Source: Tropicibacter sp. Alg240-R139 (GTDB lineage: Bacteria; Pseudomonadota; Alphaproteobacteria; Rhodobacterales; Rhodobacteraceae). Taken from it: a stretch of 64,000 nucleotides of DNA. The number at the start of each line of letters is the position of its first letter. Within the stretch, counting starts at the first letter, position 1. The DNA is taken from positions 256,572 through 320,571 of the forward strand of contig NZ_UNRA01000004.1 in NCBI RefSeq assembly GCF_900537075.1. Reading direction: 5' to 3'. Below are positions 54,314-62,336 of the stretch, in pieces. The notes under the pieces are model-generated. The model made no database searches and was not told the origin of the DNA. It was given only the letters and a program-made list of their open reading frames with translations. Position numbers and translations under genes: made by a program.

Positions 54314-55654
54314 CTATTTTCTCATCAGGGCAGCGTCAAAGGGGTATGTCGTCAGGTTCTCATAGCCGTCTTCGGTAATGAGAACCTGATCCTCGAGCTT
54401 GATCGAGAAGGCGCCGCCGACGGCCCCCACGCAGGCCTCGACGCACAAAACCATGCCGGGTTCCAGCGGATAGTCATAGGCGCCTTCGACGGCGGCGTCG
54501 GGGTAGGCCACAAGCGGCCACTCATCACATAAGCCCACGCCATGCATCAGGCAGCCGTATTTCTGCGCCTGGAACTGATCGTCCAGACGATGCGCGTTGG
54601 CTGACAACTCGGGGATCATCACGCCGGGTTTAAGCATCTCCATATTAGTCATGATGTGCTCATGTGCATGCTGCATGGCATAGACCATTTCGGCGGGTGG
54701 TTTTTCATCACCGATCCACCAGCTACGCGAGATGTCGATGCAGATTCCGTAAGACCCGATCAAGTCGGTGTCGAACGAAAGGATTTCGTTTGCTTGTGTG
54801 ATCCGGGGGCCGCATTCTTGGAACCAGGGGTTGGTGCGCTGACCGGACGCCAGCAGGCGGGTTTCGATCCATTCGCCGCCCCGACGGATGTTTTCGGCGT
54901 GCAGCACCGCCCAGATGTCATCTTCGCTGGTCTTGCCGTCGCCCACATTGGCGCGGGCGAACTCCTCCATCGCGCGCACGGAAGTTTCGCAGGCGTGGTT
55001 GGCGCAGCGCATCGCCAGGATTTCGTCCGGGCCTTTGACGGCGCGCGCCTTTTCAGTAAGCTCTTCGCCCTCCATGATCTCGAACCCCTGCGCCTCCAAA
55101 GCGCGCAAACCGTGCAGCATGATCTTGTCCACGGCCAGGCGCATGTTGCCACCACCGTGTTCAGAGATCAGTTCACGCACCTCGTTGGACAGCTTGTCGG
55201 CGGCCACATCAACCTTGTCGCCCCGATCGAAATAGAACAAATCCGCGCCCGAGCGCTGCTCGCGCACGAGTGGGTTGAAGGTGCTCAGGAATGGCGACTG
55301 CTTGTAGTCCCAAATCACCATGTAGCCATCCGCGCATAGCAGTAGGGCGCGGAACGGGTTGTGGGTGTTCCAAAGCTGCATGTTGGTGCTGTCGGTAGCA
55401 TAGCGGATATTGAGCGGGTCAAACAGCAGCGCACCGCCATAGCCGCGATCGACAACATGCTGGGTCAGCCGTTGCCAGCGATGTTTGCGCATGGCTTCGA
55501 GATTGGGCAGAACCAATCCGGCGGCCTCCCACTCGGCAAAGGCCAGTTGGGTTGGGCCAATCTCGACGCGGTCGTTATCATTGGGGGTTCCATCACCCAA
55601 AGTCGCGCCCTTGTTGGGGGCAATCTTGCGGCGATCTCGGTAATGCTGGTTCAC
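54314..55654 (-). CDS. dddP: DMSP lyase DddP
   Basis: A 446-residue enzyme that cleaves dimethylsulfoniopropionate to dimethyl sulfide and acrylate. It has the M24 (creatinase/aminopeptidase) fold, and all six metal ligands known for DddP fall at the published positions: Asp295, Asp297, Asp307, His371, Glu406 and Glu421. Other DddP stretches such as RYATDSTNMQLWNTHNP and HGVGLCDEWPLVAYPD are kept. The start is a GTG at 55654 with a GGGAG site, which yields the usual length and start (NQHYRDRRKI). The gene is divergent from a DUF3445 gene across 114 bases that hold a 14-bp palindrome. Confidence 0.95.
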   Translation of the reverse strand: MNQHYRDRRKIAPNKGATLGDGTPNDNDRVEIGPTQLAFAEWEAAGLVLPNLEAMRKHRWQRLTQHVVDRGYGGALLFDPLNIRYATDSTNMQLWNTHNPFRALLLCADGYMVIWDYKQSPFLSTFNPLVREQRSGADLFYFDRGDKVDVAADKLSNEVRELISEHGGGNMRLAVDKIMLHGLRALEAQGFEIMEGEELTEKARAVKGPDEILAMRCANHACETSVRAMEEFARANVGDGKTSEDDIWAVLHAENIRRGGEWIETRLLASGQRTNPWFQECGPRITQANEILSFDTDLIGSYGICIDISRSWWIGDEKPPAEMVYAMQHAHEHIMTNMEMLKPGVMIPELSANAHRLDDQFQAQKYGCLMHGVGLCDEWPLVAYPDAAVEGAYDYPLEPGMVLCVEACVGAVGGAFSIKLEDQVLITEDGYENLTTYPFDAALMRK

Positions 55655-55724
55655 TGACTGGCTCCCTATCTTTTGGCCGTCACTGTGCCATCGGGAAGGA
55701 TGCGTTGTCCTATCGGAAAGCGAC

Positions 55725-55738
55725 CGACACATGTGTCG
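55725..55738. promoter_or_regulatory. palindrome in the dddP/DUF3445 promoter region
   Basis: CGACACATGTGTCG, a 14-bp perfect palindrome. It lies 30 bases before the DUF3445 start and 71 bases before dddP, a natural place for a repressor or activator of either gene. Confidence 0.5.
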
Positions 55739-55768
55739 TTTTTTGCTGAAAGGTGCTAGGGCAAGGGA

Positions 55769-56518
55769 ATGAAAGAGATCCTTCAGACTTCGATCCCCTA
55801 TGATTTTCGATCACCCAAGGCTTTGCCGGGTATCGCCCCTATTGGGAACGAGGGTTGGCTGCATCAGGACGAGGCTTTTGCCGAGCAAGTGGCTTATCGC
55901 GAAGAGTTGCTGACCCATAAACGCGACCGGGTTCTGGCGTTGGATGATCAAGCGCTCCCTGCAGCTGTGGAATTGTTGGATGACGTGTTGGCGCAGGTTT
56001 ATCCGGGACAGGGGGGACAGGTCCGGCGTCGGGATGGCGTGATGGTTTCAATCGACCGAAGTGACCCGTTGGGAACCCTGGGGCGCATCGTTCAGGAAGA
56101 TTTCTGTATTTTGCAAAAACAGGGTGACGAGCACATTCTGACGGGGGCCGTTTTGTGTTTTCCCGCCAGCTGGACCTTGTCCGAGAAGTTCATGCGCCCG
56201 TTGATCGCAATACATGACACGGTGAACGAGTATGACGATGGCATTGCCAAGCGAGTGCAGCGCTTGTTTGACGGGGTAAAGTCGGACCGTCCAATATGGC
56301 GGTTCAATGCGCTATGGTATGTCGATCCCGACCTGTACCAACCGCGCAGTGTTCACGACAGACGCCGAAAACCGGAACCGACCAAGGCCAGTTACTTTCG
56401 CTCGGAACGACAATGCATCCGTAGATTACCGCAAAGTGACGCGGTTGTTTTTTCAATTCATACCTACATTTTGGCACAAAAAGATGCGCCAAACGGTGAA
56501 AGCTCCGCAACCCGTTAG
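55769..56518 (+). CDS. DUF3445 protein (heme-dependent N-demethylase-like)
   Basis: A 249-residue protein of the DUF3445 family, which includes the alpha subunit of heme-dependent oxidative N-demethylase and the DmmA-type subunit of dimethylamine monooxygenase. Markers are QEDFCILQKQGDEHILTGAVLCFPASWTLSEKFM, cited here in parts: E-D-F-C-I-L near 110 and C-F-P-A-S-W-T-L near 128; then I-H-D-T-V-N-E-Y and R-F-N-A-L-W-Y-V-D-P-D-L-Y. A role in methylated amine or osmolyte breakdown is plausible. It is divergent from dddP. Partner subunits are not nearby. The stop codon lies within a hairpin. Confidence 0.83.
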   Translation: MKEILQTSIPYDFRSPKALPGIAPIGNEGWLHQDEAFAEQVAYREELLTHKRDRVLALDDQALPAAVELLDDVLAQVYPGQGGQVRRRDGVMVSIDRSDPLGTLGRIVQEDFCILQKQGDEHILTGAVLCFPASWTLSEKFMRPLIAIHDTVNEYDDGIAKRVQRLFDGVKSDRPIWRFNALWYVDPDLYQPRSVHDRRRKPEPTKASYFRSERQCIRRLPQSDAVVFSIHTYILAQKDAPNGESSATR

Positions 56519-56531
56519 GGTGCGGAGCTTT
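56499..56531 (+). terminator. hairpin at the end of the DUF3445 gene
   Basis: AAAGCTCCGC pairs with GCGGAGCTTT, and CCC pairs with GGG across a GTTA loop. It overlaps the stop codon and stands between convergent genes, so it may serve both. T-runs are short, so the call is moderate. Confidence 0.5.
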
Positions 56532-56549
56532 GCAGTAATCAATCTATTT

Positions 56550-57461
56550 TCACATAGGAAGCATCGACATGACGCTTGCCATGGCGCCTGAACTTTGCAG
56601 GAACACCAGAGCGCCGGTCAGCGATAGCACCTGAGTGTTCAGGCGAAAGTCCTCGCCGCGAGCCAAGTTGACTGCTGCCAGTGACAATGCAACCGGGGCT
56701 GAGACAAAGGCGAGCGTACCGGTCATTGCCCAACTGGTCAGACGGCGGATGTCGTTTTGTGCTCGATCTTCGGGCGACAATCCGTCTAACTCGTCGGGGT
56801 GGGGGTCGCTGCGGAATGCAAGCGAGAGCGCCTCTTCATCGGTCAATTCGATCAATCCGAACTCGCCTCCGTGAGGCTTTTGTCCTGCGATTGTGTCGTA
56901 ACGCATGGCCAAATCGGGGGCCGTATCATCAATCGGCGCAAAGCGATCGCCGTTATCATAGATGATCTCTTGCCGTCCCCGCACGCGGCGCGGCGAGACA
57001 TTTGCAAAGGCGCCCAGAAACTGATCGATGGTTAGCGAAACGTTGGGGTCCAGCCACTCGATGTGCTCTGACGCGTAAAGGTCGACCATGCGATACAGCA
57101 TAACCACCAACATCAATTCCGTTACGTCACGGTCGTCGGTCTGCTCGGACACGGGGCTGAGCGAAATCACCAGCCGGTTGCGTTCGCGGACACGGATTTC
57201 CCTTTTGCCACGCTTTAAACCCGCCGCGTCATCCAAACGCACGGTATGGTCGGCGCACATAGGATTTGGATCGAGCGTCAGCTTAATGTGGAACTGGCTG
57301 GTGACGATCCGAGCCTCGTGCGGGCCCGACAATGTTTGTCGTTCAACTGAATGGCCGTAGTCCTCGAGCGTCGCCGTAACAATGCGACTGAACCGATCCA
57401 AAGAGCCGTCTTGGTTACCCAGGAATACTAGTCCACCGTGATACTTGCCTGTCTGTGTCAC
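56550..57461 (-). CDS. unknown protein with C-terminal membrane hairpin
   Basis: A 303-residue protein that I do not recognise. The N-terminal 220 residues are mixed alpha/beta and charged (RIVTATLEDYGHSVERQTL, MLVVMLYRMVDLYASEHIEWL). Two hydrophobic stretches lie at the end (GTLAFVSAPVALSLAAVNL, and VLSLTGALVFLQSSGAMASV), like a membrane hairpin anchor. No catalytic motif was found. It stands between a DUF3445 gene (convergent) and a lytic transglycosylase gene (same strand, 210 bases upstream). The 57462-57671 gap has a loose inverted repeat (TTTGAC...GTCAAA) that may be part of its promoter. Confidence 0.7.
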   Translation of the reverse strand: MTQTGKYHGGLVFLGNQDGSLDRFSRIVTATLEDYGHSVERQTLSGPHEARIVTSQFHIKLTLDPNPMCADHTVRLDDAAGLKRGKREIRVRERNRLVISLSPVSEQTDDRDVTELMLVVMLYRMVDLYASEHIEWLDPNVSLTIDQFLGAFANVSPRRVRGRQEIIYDNGDRFAPIDDTAPDLAMRYDTIAGQKPHGGEFGLIELTDEEALSLAFRSDPHPDELDGLSPEDRAQNDIRRLTSWAMTGTLAFVSAPVALSLAAVNLARGEDFRLNTQVLSLTGALVFLQSSGAMASVMSMLPM

Positions 57462-57671
57462 AGTGAGAATCCTCCGTTGTGTGTGTTCTCGAGATCAAAA
57501 CTACTCACCGATCAGGGAGAAAGTTTGACCCAAACAGACAGATCACGGGGCAATCTTGGGTTTTGTCAAAGATTGATGACAGATCGGAAACCAGTGTTTT
57601 TAAGGAAAATTCGTCTAAATCTGTCGGAATTGCGGCGGTCCCGCGGCGAGGGCAGGGCCGCGATGCGACCT

Positions 57672-58472
57672 CTAGTTGTCTATCCTAGCTCCCATGATCG
57701 CAATTGCCTTTTGATAAACCGTTGCTGCATTCCATTGCTTTATCACGGCAAAATTTGGCTCTCCGGGTTGATATCCCTTGCCTGGCTTCCATCCCTTCTG
57801 GCGAAGGAAGTTCGCCGTAGAGGCGAGTGCATCCGTCAGGTTGTAGAAATCGACCCTACCATCACCGGTTGCATCGACCCCATAGGTTAACGCATTTCCC
57901 GGCAAGAATTGGGTGTGCCCCAGCTCTCCGTGTTTTGCCCCTTTGGTGGCGGTCGTGATTGCACCCTGGTCCACCAGTCTGAGCGCGCCGATCGCGTGTG
58001 GGATGAAGAAATCAGAGCGGCGGCAGTCATAGGCCAAGGTGGTGATGGCCGAAACAACCTGACTGTCGCCCATGAAATTGCCAAAACCGGTTTCCATGCC
58101 GTGGATGGCAATCAGAACGCCAGCAGGTACCCCGTATTGCCGTTCCAGCGTGGCATAGAATTGGGCATTGCGCGCCTTGCGCTTGCGCCCTTGGGCCACA
58201 ATCGTGTCGGCGCCCCGGATCTGCATGAATTTATCCAGCGTATAGCGAAAGCTCTTTTGATTACGATCTGCTGCAATGGTGCGTGTCGCATAGCGGGACT
58301 GGGCCAGTGCGTTGAGACCCTGTTTGCGCACACCGGCCTTGCGGGCCTGTTTGGCAAAATCTTTTTTCCAGGTTTCAAACCCGGCGCCGGTGTTGCCGCA
58401 TGTTGCTGCCAGGATGGGTTGGCCAAATAAACCAAGGGCGACGAAGGCGGGGATCAAAATGGATCGTGGCAT
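57672..58472 (-). CDS. lytic murein transglycosylase, MltB-like
   Basis: A 266-residue periplasmic enzyme that cleaves peptidoglycan glycan strands to anhydro-muropeptides. It has a signal peptide (ILIPAFVALGLFGQPILA) and no lipobox. The catalytic Glu lies in I-H-G-M-E-T-G-F-G, and the family stretch G-E-L-G-H-T-Q-F-L-P-G follows, near residue 180, then Y-G-V-D-A-T-G-D-G-R-V-D. This is the SLT_2 (MltB) type without the peptidoglycan-binding domain at the C-terminus. Confidence 0.88.
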   Translation of the reverse strand: MPRSILIPAFVALGLFGQPILAATCGNTGAGFETWKKDFAKQARKAGVRKQGLNALAQSRYATRTIAADRNQKSFRYTLDKFMQIRGADTIVAQGRKRKARNAQFYATLERQYGVPAGVLIAIHGMETGFGNFMGDSQVVSAITTLAYDCRRSDFFIPHAIGALRLVDQGAITTATKGAKHGELGHTQFLPGNALTYGVDATGDGRVDFYNLTDALASTANFLRQKGWKPGKGYQPGEPNFAVIKQWNAATVYQKAIAIMGARIDN

Positions 58473-58502
58473 GGCGTAACTCTCAATTCTTCAAAATGGG
58501 TG

Positions 58503-58524
58503 CGCCGGAGGCGGACCTCCGGCG
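58503..58524 (-). terminator. stem-loop after the solute-binding protein gene
   Basis: CGCCGGAGG (58503-58511) pairs perfectly with CCTCCGGCG (58516-58524) over a CGGA loop. It follows the stop of the minus-strand binding-protein gene by about eight bases and is followed on that strand by CACCCATTTTG. Confidence 0.6.
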
Positions 58525-58531
58525 GCTGGGT

Positions 58532-59371
58532 TTAAGGCAGCGTGGGTGCCACCATGTGTAGGGCATCCAGGGCAAAGCCGGGCTCGACGCCGGGTAGGGC
58601 GGTCTGGAAAATGTCGGCCATGGCGCCAGTGCCGTAAAGATCGGACAGGACACTGTCGACCAGCAGGCGGAAATCCGCATCCCCGCGCGCCATCGCCAGC
58701 CCGTGCTTTTCGATGGTCATGATCTCTCCTGAGATCTTGAAGTCATTGGCCATGCCAGCGGCGACATAATTCACCAGCAGGATGGATTGGTCGGCAAAAT
58801 AGGCAGAAATTTCGCCATTCTTCAGGGCCGTGATTCCGGCCGGGTGGGTGTCAAAGCGCACCATCTCTGCTTCGATCCCGGCGGCTGTGAACGAGTTCTT
58901 AACGGCCTCTTCAGTGGTGGTGCTGCTGCGCATGCCGATCTTTTTGCCAGCCAATTGCCGCAGATCACCGCTTGCGTCGCGTGGCAACAAGACATCGGTG
59001 CCGTCGATGTAGGTCGGGATCGAGAAGTCCACCAGTTCGCGGCGGCTGAGTGTTATGGTGGCGGCACCACACAGCAGATCGATCTCTCCGCTGGCGACTT
59101 TTTCAAATCGGGTCTTGGAATCGACAGGGATGAAAGTCGCGTTCATCTCTTTCAGGTCCAGCTTGTCGGCAATGGCCTGTGCGATCTGATCGCAGATGAT
59201 AGGGGAATAGCCGGCAGGCTTGTCGTTGCCGTCTATGTAAGACAGAGGGGCCGCGTCGGTGCGGAACCCGATGTTGAATTGTTTGGTTTCTTTGATGCGG
59301 TCCAGGGTCTGGGCCGCGGCTACCCCGGCAACCAATGTGGCGGTTGCCAAGGCGAGGGAAAACAGGTGCAT
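58532..59371 (-). CDS. periplasmic solute-binding protein, amino-acid type
   Basis: A 279-residue class II periplasmic binding protein (SBP_bac_3). The signal peptide is HLFSLALATATLVAGVAAA. Markers are I-G-F-R-T-D-A-A-P-L-S-Y near residue 34, P-A-G-Y-S-P-I-I-C-D, the stretch E-I-D-L-L-C-G-A-A-T-I-T and R-R-E-L-V-D-F-S-I-P near 110. It would feed an ABC importer for polar amino acids, but no permease or ATPase gene is adjacent, so it may work with a remote partner or in sensing. Confidence 0.87.
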   Translation of the reverse strand: MHLFSLALATATLVAGVAAAQTLDRIKETKQFNIGFRTDAAPLSYIDGNDKPAGYSPIICDQIAQAIADKLDLKEMNATFIPVDSKTRFEKVASGEIDLLCGAATITLSRRELVDFSIPTYIDGTDVLLPRDASGDLRQLAGKKIGMRSSTTTEEAVKNSFTAAGIEAEMVRFDTHPAGITALKNGEISAYFADQSILLVNYVAAGMANDFKISGEIMTIEKHGLAMARGDADFRLLVDSVLSDLYGTGAMADIFQTALPGVEPGFALDALHMVAPTLP

Positions 59372-59395
59372 GAAAAACTTCCTTTGCGTTCAAAC

Positions 59396-60150
59396 TTATC
59401 CAAACGTAGCGGGATAGACCGGGAAACCAAAGGGGAATGTGATCATGGCCGGTGTCAATTCACGGCTGGCGCATGCCAGACCAAATTGCGCCTTTAGTCC
59501 TTCGACAAGCGTCTCATCATCTCGTGTCTTGCGGGCAGCCATGAGTGAATCGGCTTCTGCCCCTGCTATAGTGCGCAGTGTGGGCGTGCCATTTGCTTCG
59601 GCGGCCCAGATTACCTCGGACACCAGATTGGGGTCAGATCCTGCATCACCGGAACCGAGCCGGGTAAAGGTCCGCATCAATGCCTGAATGATGGGGGCGT
59701 GGCCGGGAACGTTTTCGCTTTGAACAAAGCCGAAGGACTGGGCAGCGAAATCGGAGGGGTTCATGCCCGGTTCGACAATCTTCATTTGGATGCAAAGAGG
59801 CTCGTGTTCATAATGCGAGGTCTCGCTGAGGCACTCGACAGCAAATTTCGTGCGATGATAGAGAGTGCCCAAGGGCAAGGCCATGTTGCCACCGACAGAG
59901 TCGATATTGACCATCGGGCCGGGCCAGGGCGGGGCAGGCGGCGCGGATGTAGGACGGACCGGCTGTGGTGATGTCAAGCAGGTCGATTAAATTGGTGTCG
60001 AACTGTCGGTAGATACGTTCCCTTTCAAGAGAGTTGAGGGGGCCTTAGGTGCCGGAGCGCAAGATCGCAGTCTTGCGGGCGGATTGGGTTGTGGCGGCGT
60101 CGGCGACGTCCTGCCGAGTGACAAGGACGTTGTCGAGTCCATCCAAGCCG
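59396..60150 (-). pseudogene. decayed short-chain dehydrogenase
   Basis: Pieces of one SDR protein appear in order on the minus strand but in broken frames. First, LDGLDNVLVTRQDVADAAT (near 60060-60145) matches the segment before NNAG. A TAA stop follows at 60045-60047, and in the same frame comes GPLNSLERERIYRQFDTN. The NNAG segment between them is missing. The frame then shifts near 59900-59950, after which N-I-D-S-V-G-G-N-M, the catalytic Y-H-R-T-K and the C-terminal half follow intact to 59396. The N-terminal nucleotide-binding motif is not found. The gene cannot give an active enzyme. Confidence 0.75.
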
Positions 60151-60230
60151 ATGCCCGCTGCGGATCGTGCCAAACGGCATCGAAGAAACTGCGCGGCCAA
60201 CTGGTATTGCGCCCTGGATACGGCGGCGAT

Positions 60231-60312
60231 CAGGCTCATGTGGGCTCTGCCCACATGAGCCTGGCCCAACGGGAGGAGATGTTTCGTCAGAAACTTCGAC
60301 GACGGGCGGGAG
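60231..60312 (+). repeat. structured two-hairpin repeat, copy 2
   Basis: Hairpin 1 is a perfect 15-bp stem, 60231-60245 with 60249-60263, loop TCT. The block GGCCCAACGGGAGGAGAT (60263-60280) follows. Hairpin 2 is GTTTC-GTCA-GAAAC (60281-60294), then TCGACGACGGGCGGGAG. It matches the parts and order at 24313-24396, but both stems differ in sequence while staying paired. It lies between the decayed dehydrogenase and the glnA terminator. Confidence 0.72.
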
Positions 60313-60332
60313 TGCCTCCAGCAATAAAGAAA

Positions 60333-60356
60333 AAGGGCGCCCTGAAAGGCGCCCTT
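60333..60356 (-). terminator. rho-independent terminator after glnA
   Basis: AAGGGCGCC (60333-60341) pairs perfectly with GGCGCCCTT (60348-60356) over CTGAAA. On the minus strand it is followed by TTTCTTTATT. It lies 24 bases past the glnA stop. Confidence 0.88.
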
Positions 60357-60380
60357 GAGTGTGTGATAAGTCGCCGAGGA

Positions 60381-61787
60381 TCAGCAGCTATAGTACATAC
60401 CGTACTCAACCGGGTGCGGCGTGTGTTCGTAAGTTTCGATCTCTTCCATTTTCAGCGCGATGTAGCCATCGATCTGATCCTTGGTGAATACGTCGCCCTG
60501 CAGCAAGAAGTCGTGATCAGCCGCCAGGGCCTCCATCGCTTCGCGCAAGCTGCCGCAGACAGTCGGGATGCCAGCCAGCTCTTCGGCGGGCAGATCATAC
60601 AGGTTCTTGTCCATGGCTTCGCCGGGATCGATCTTGTTCTTGATGCCGTCCAGGCCGGCCATCAGCAGGGCTGCAAACGCCAGATAGGGGTTCGCGGCCG
60701 GATCGGGGAAGCGAGCCTCAACGCGCTTGGCTTTGGGGCTTTCGGTCCATGGGATACGAACACAACCCGAGCGGTTGCGGGCCGAGTAGGCGCGCAGAAC
60801 GGGGGCCTCAAAGCCCGGGATCAGACGCTTGTAGCTGTTGGTCGCCGGGTTGGTGAAGGCGTTCAGGGTCTTGGCGTGCTTCAGGATGCCGCCGATGAAG
60901 TACAGAGCTTCGCTCGACAGATCCGCGTATTTGTCACCTGCAAAGAGCGGCTTGCCGTCTTTCCAGATCGACATGTTCACATGCATGCCGGTGCCGTTAT
61001 CACCATAGATCGGTTTCGGCATGAAGGTCGCCGATTTGCCATAGGCATGCGCCACGTTGTGGATGATGTACTTGTATTTCTGCAGCTCGTCGGCCTGTTT
61101 GGTCAGGCTGTCAAAGATCAGACCCAGTTCGTGCTGGCACGACGCAACCTCGTGGTGGTGCTTGTCCACTTTCATGCCCAGACGCTTCATGGTCGACAGC
61201 ATTTCCGAACGCAGGTCCTGGGCTTCGTCGATCGGGTTCACAGGGAAATAGCCGCCCTTGACGCCCGGACGATGGCCCATATTGCCCATTTCGTATTCGG
61301 TGTCGGTGTTCCAGGACGCGTCTGTTGCATCCACCTCGAACGACACTTTGTTGATGGTGTTCGAGAAGCGAACATCGTCAAACAAAAAGAATTCGGCTTC
61401 GGGGCCCATATAAGCAACGTCGCCGATACCGGACGCTTTCAGATAGGCTTCGGCCTTCTGCGCGGTGCCGCGCGGGTCACGCTCATAAGCTTCGCCGGTG
61501 TCGGGCTCGACGATCGAGCAATGCAGACACAGGGTCTTTTCGGCGTAGAACGGATCGACATAAGCCGACTCGGTGTCCGCGATCAGTTTCATGTCCGAGT
61601 TTTCGATCGACTTCCAGCCCGCGATGGACGAACCGTCGAACATGAAGCCTTCTTCGAGGAAGTCTTCGTCGACCAGGTCAACGTCCACGGTCACGTGCTG
61701 CAGCTTGCCGCGCACGTCAGTGAAGCGGATGTCGACATAGGCTACGTCTTCATCCCGGATTGTCTGGAGAACTGCGTCTACGCTCAT
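60381..61787 (-). CDS. glnA: glutamine synthetase, type I
   Basis: A 468-residue enzyme that makes glutamine from glutamate, ammonia and ATP and forms a dodecamer. Markers are D-G-S-S-I-A-G-W near residue 50, G-P-E-A-E-F-F-L-F near 128, N-G-T-G-M-H-V-N-M-S near 265 and N-R-S-G-C-V-R-I-P. Tyr397 in K-N-L-Y-D-L-P is the adenylylation site, so activity should be tuned by GlnE through PII. It lies 42 bases after glnB on the same strand, the usual glnBA operon of these bacteria. Confidence 0.97.
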   Translation of the reverse strand: MSVDAVLQTIRDEDVAYVDIRFTDVRGKLQHVTVDVDLVDEDFLEEGFMFDGSSIAGWKSIENSDMKLIADTESAYVDPFYAEKTLCLHCSIVEPDTGEAYERDPRGTAQKAEAYLKASGIGDVAYMGPEAEFFLFDDVRFSNTINKVSFEVDATDASWNTDTEYEMGNMGHRPGVKGGYFPVNPIDEAQDLRSEMLSTMKRLGMKVDKHHHEVASCQHELGLIFDSLTKQADELQKYKYIIHNVAHAYGKSATFMPKPIYGDNGTGMHVNMSIWKDGKPLFAGDKYADLSSEALYFIGGILKHAKTLNAFTNPATNSYKRLIPGFEAPVLRAYSARNRSGCVRIPWTESPKAKRVEARFPDPAANPYLAFAALLMAGLDGIKNKIDPGEAMDKNLYDLPAEELAGIPTVCGSLREAMEALAADHDFLLQGDVFTKDQIDGYIALKMEEIETYEHTPHPVEYGMYYSC

Positions 61788-61829
61788 TCCCTTGGTCCTT
61801 CTGATAGATGTGTCAGGTTGTATGGTGAA

Positions 61830-62198
<369 letters not shown>

Positions 62199-62336
62199 TC
62201 AGATCACGTCTAAGTTTTGCTCACAATCGGATTGCGCTTTGGCGGCTGTTGCATCGCAGCAATTTTGCGGACTGTATTAATTTTTGAGCAGGTTGCACAA
62301 AAAATGCGCAGAATTGAATCGGACGAGGTTTGAGCC

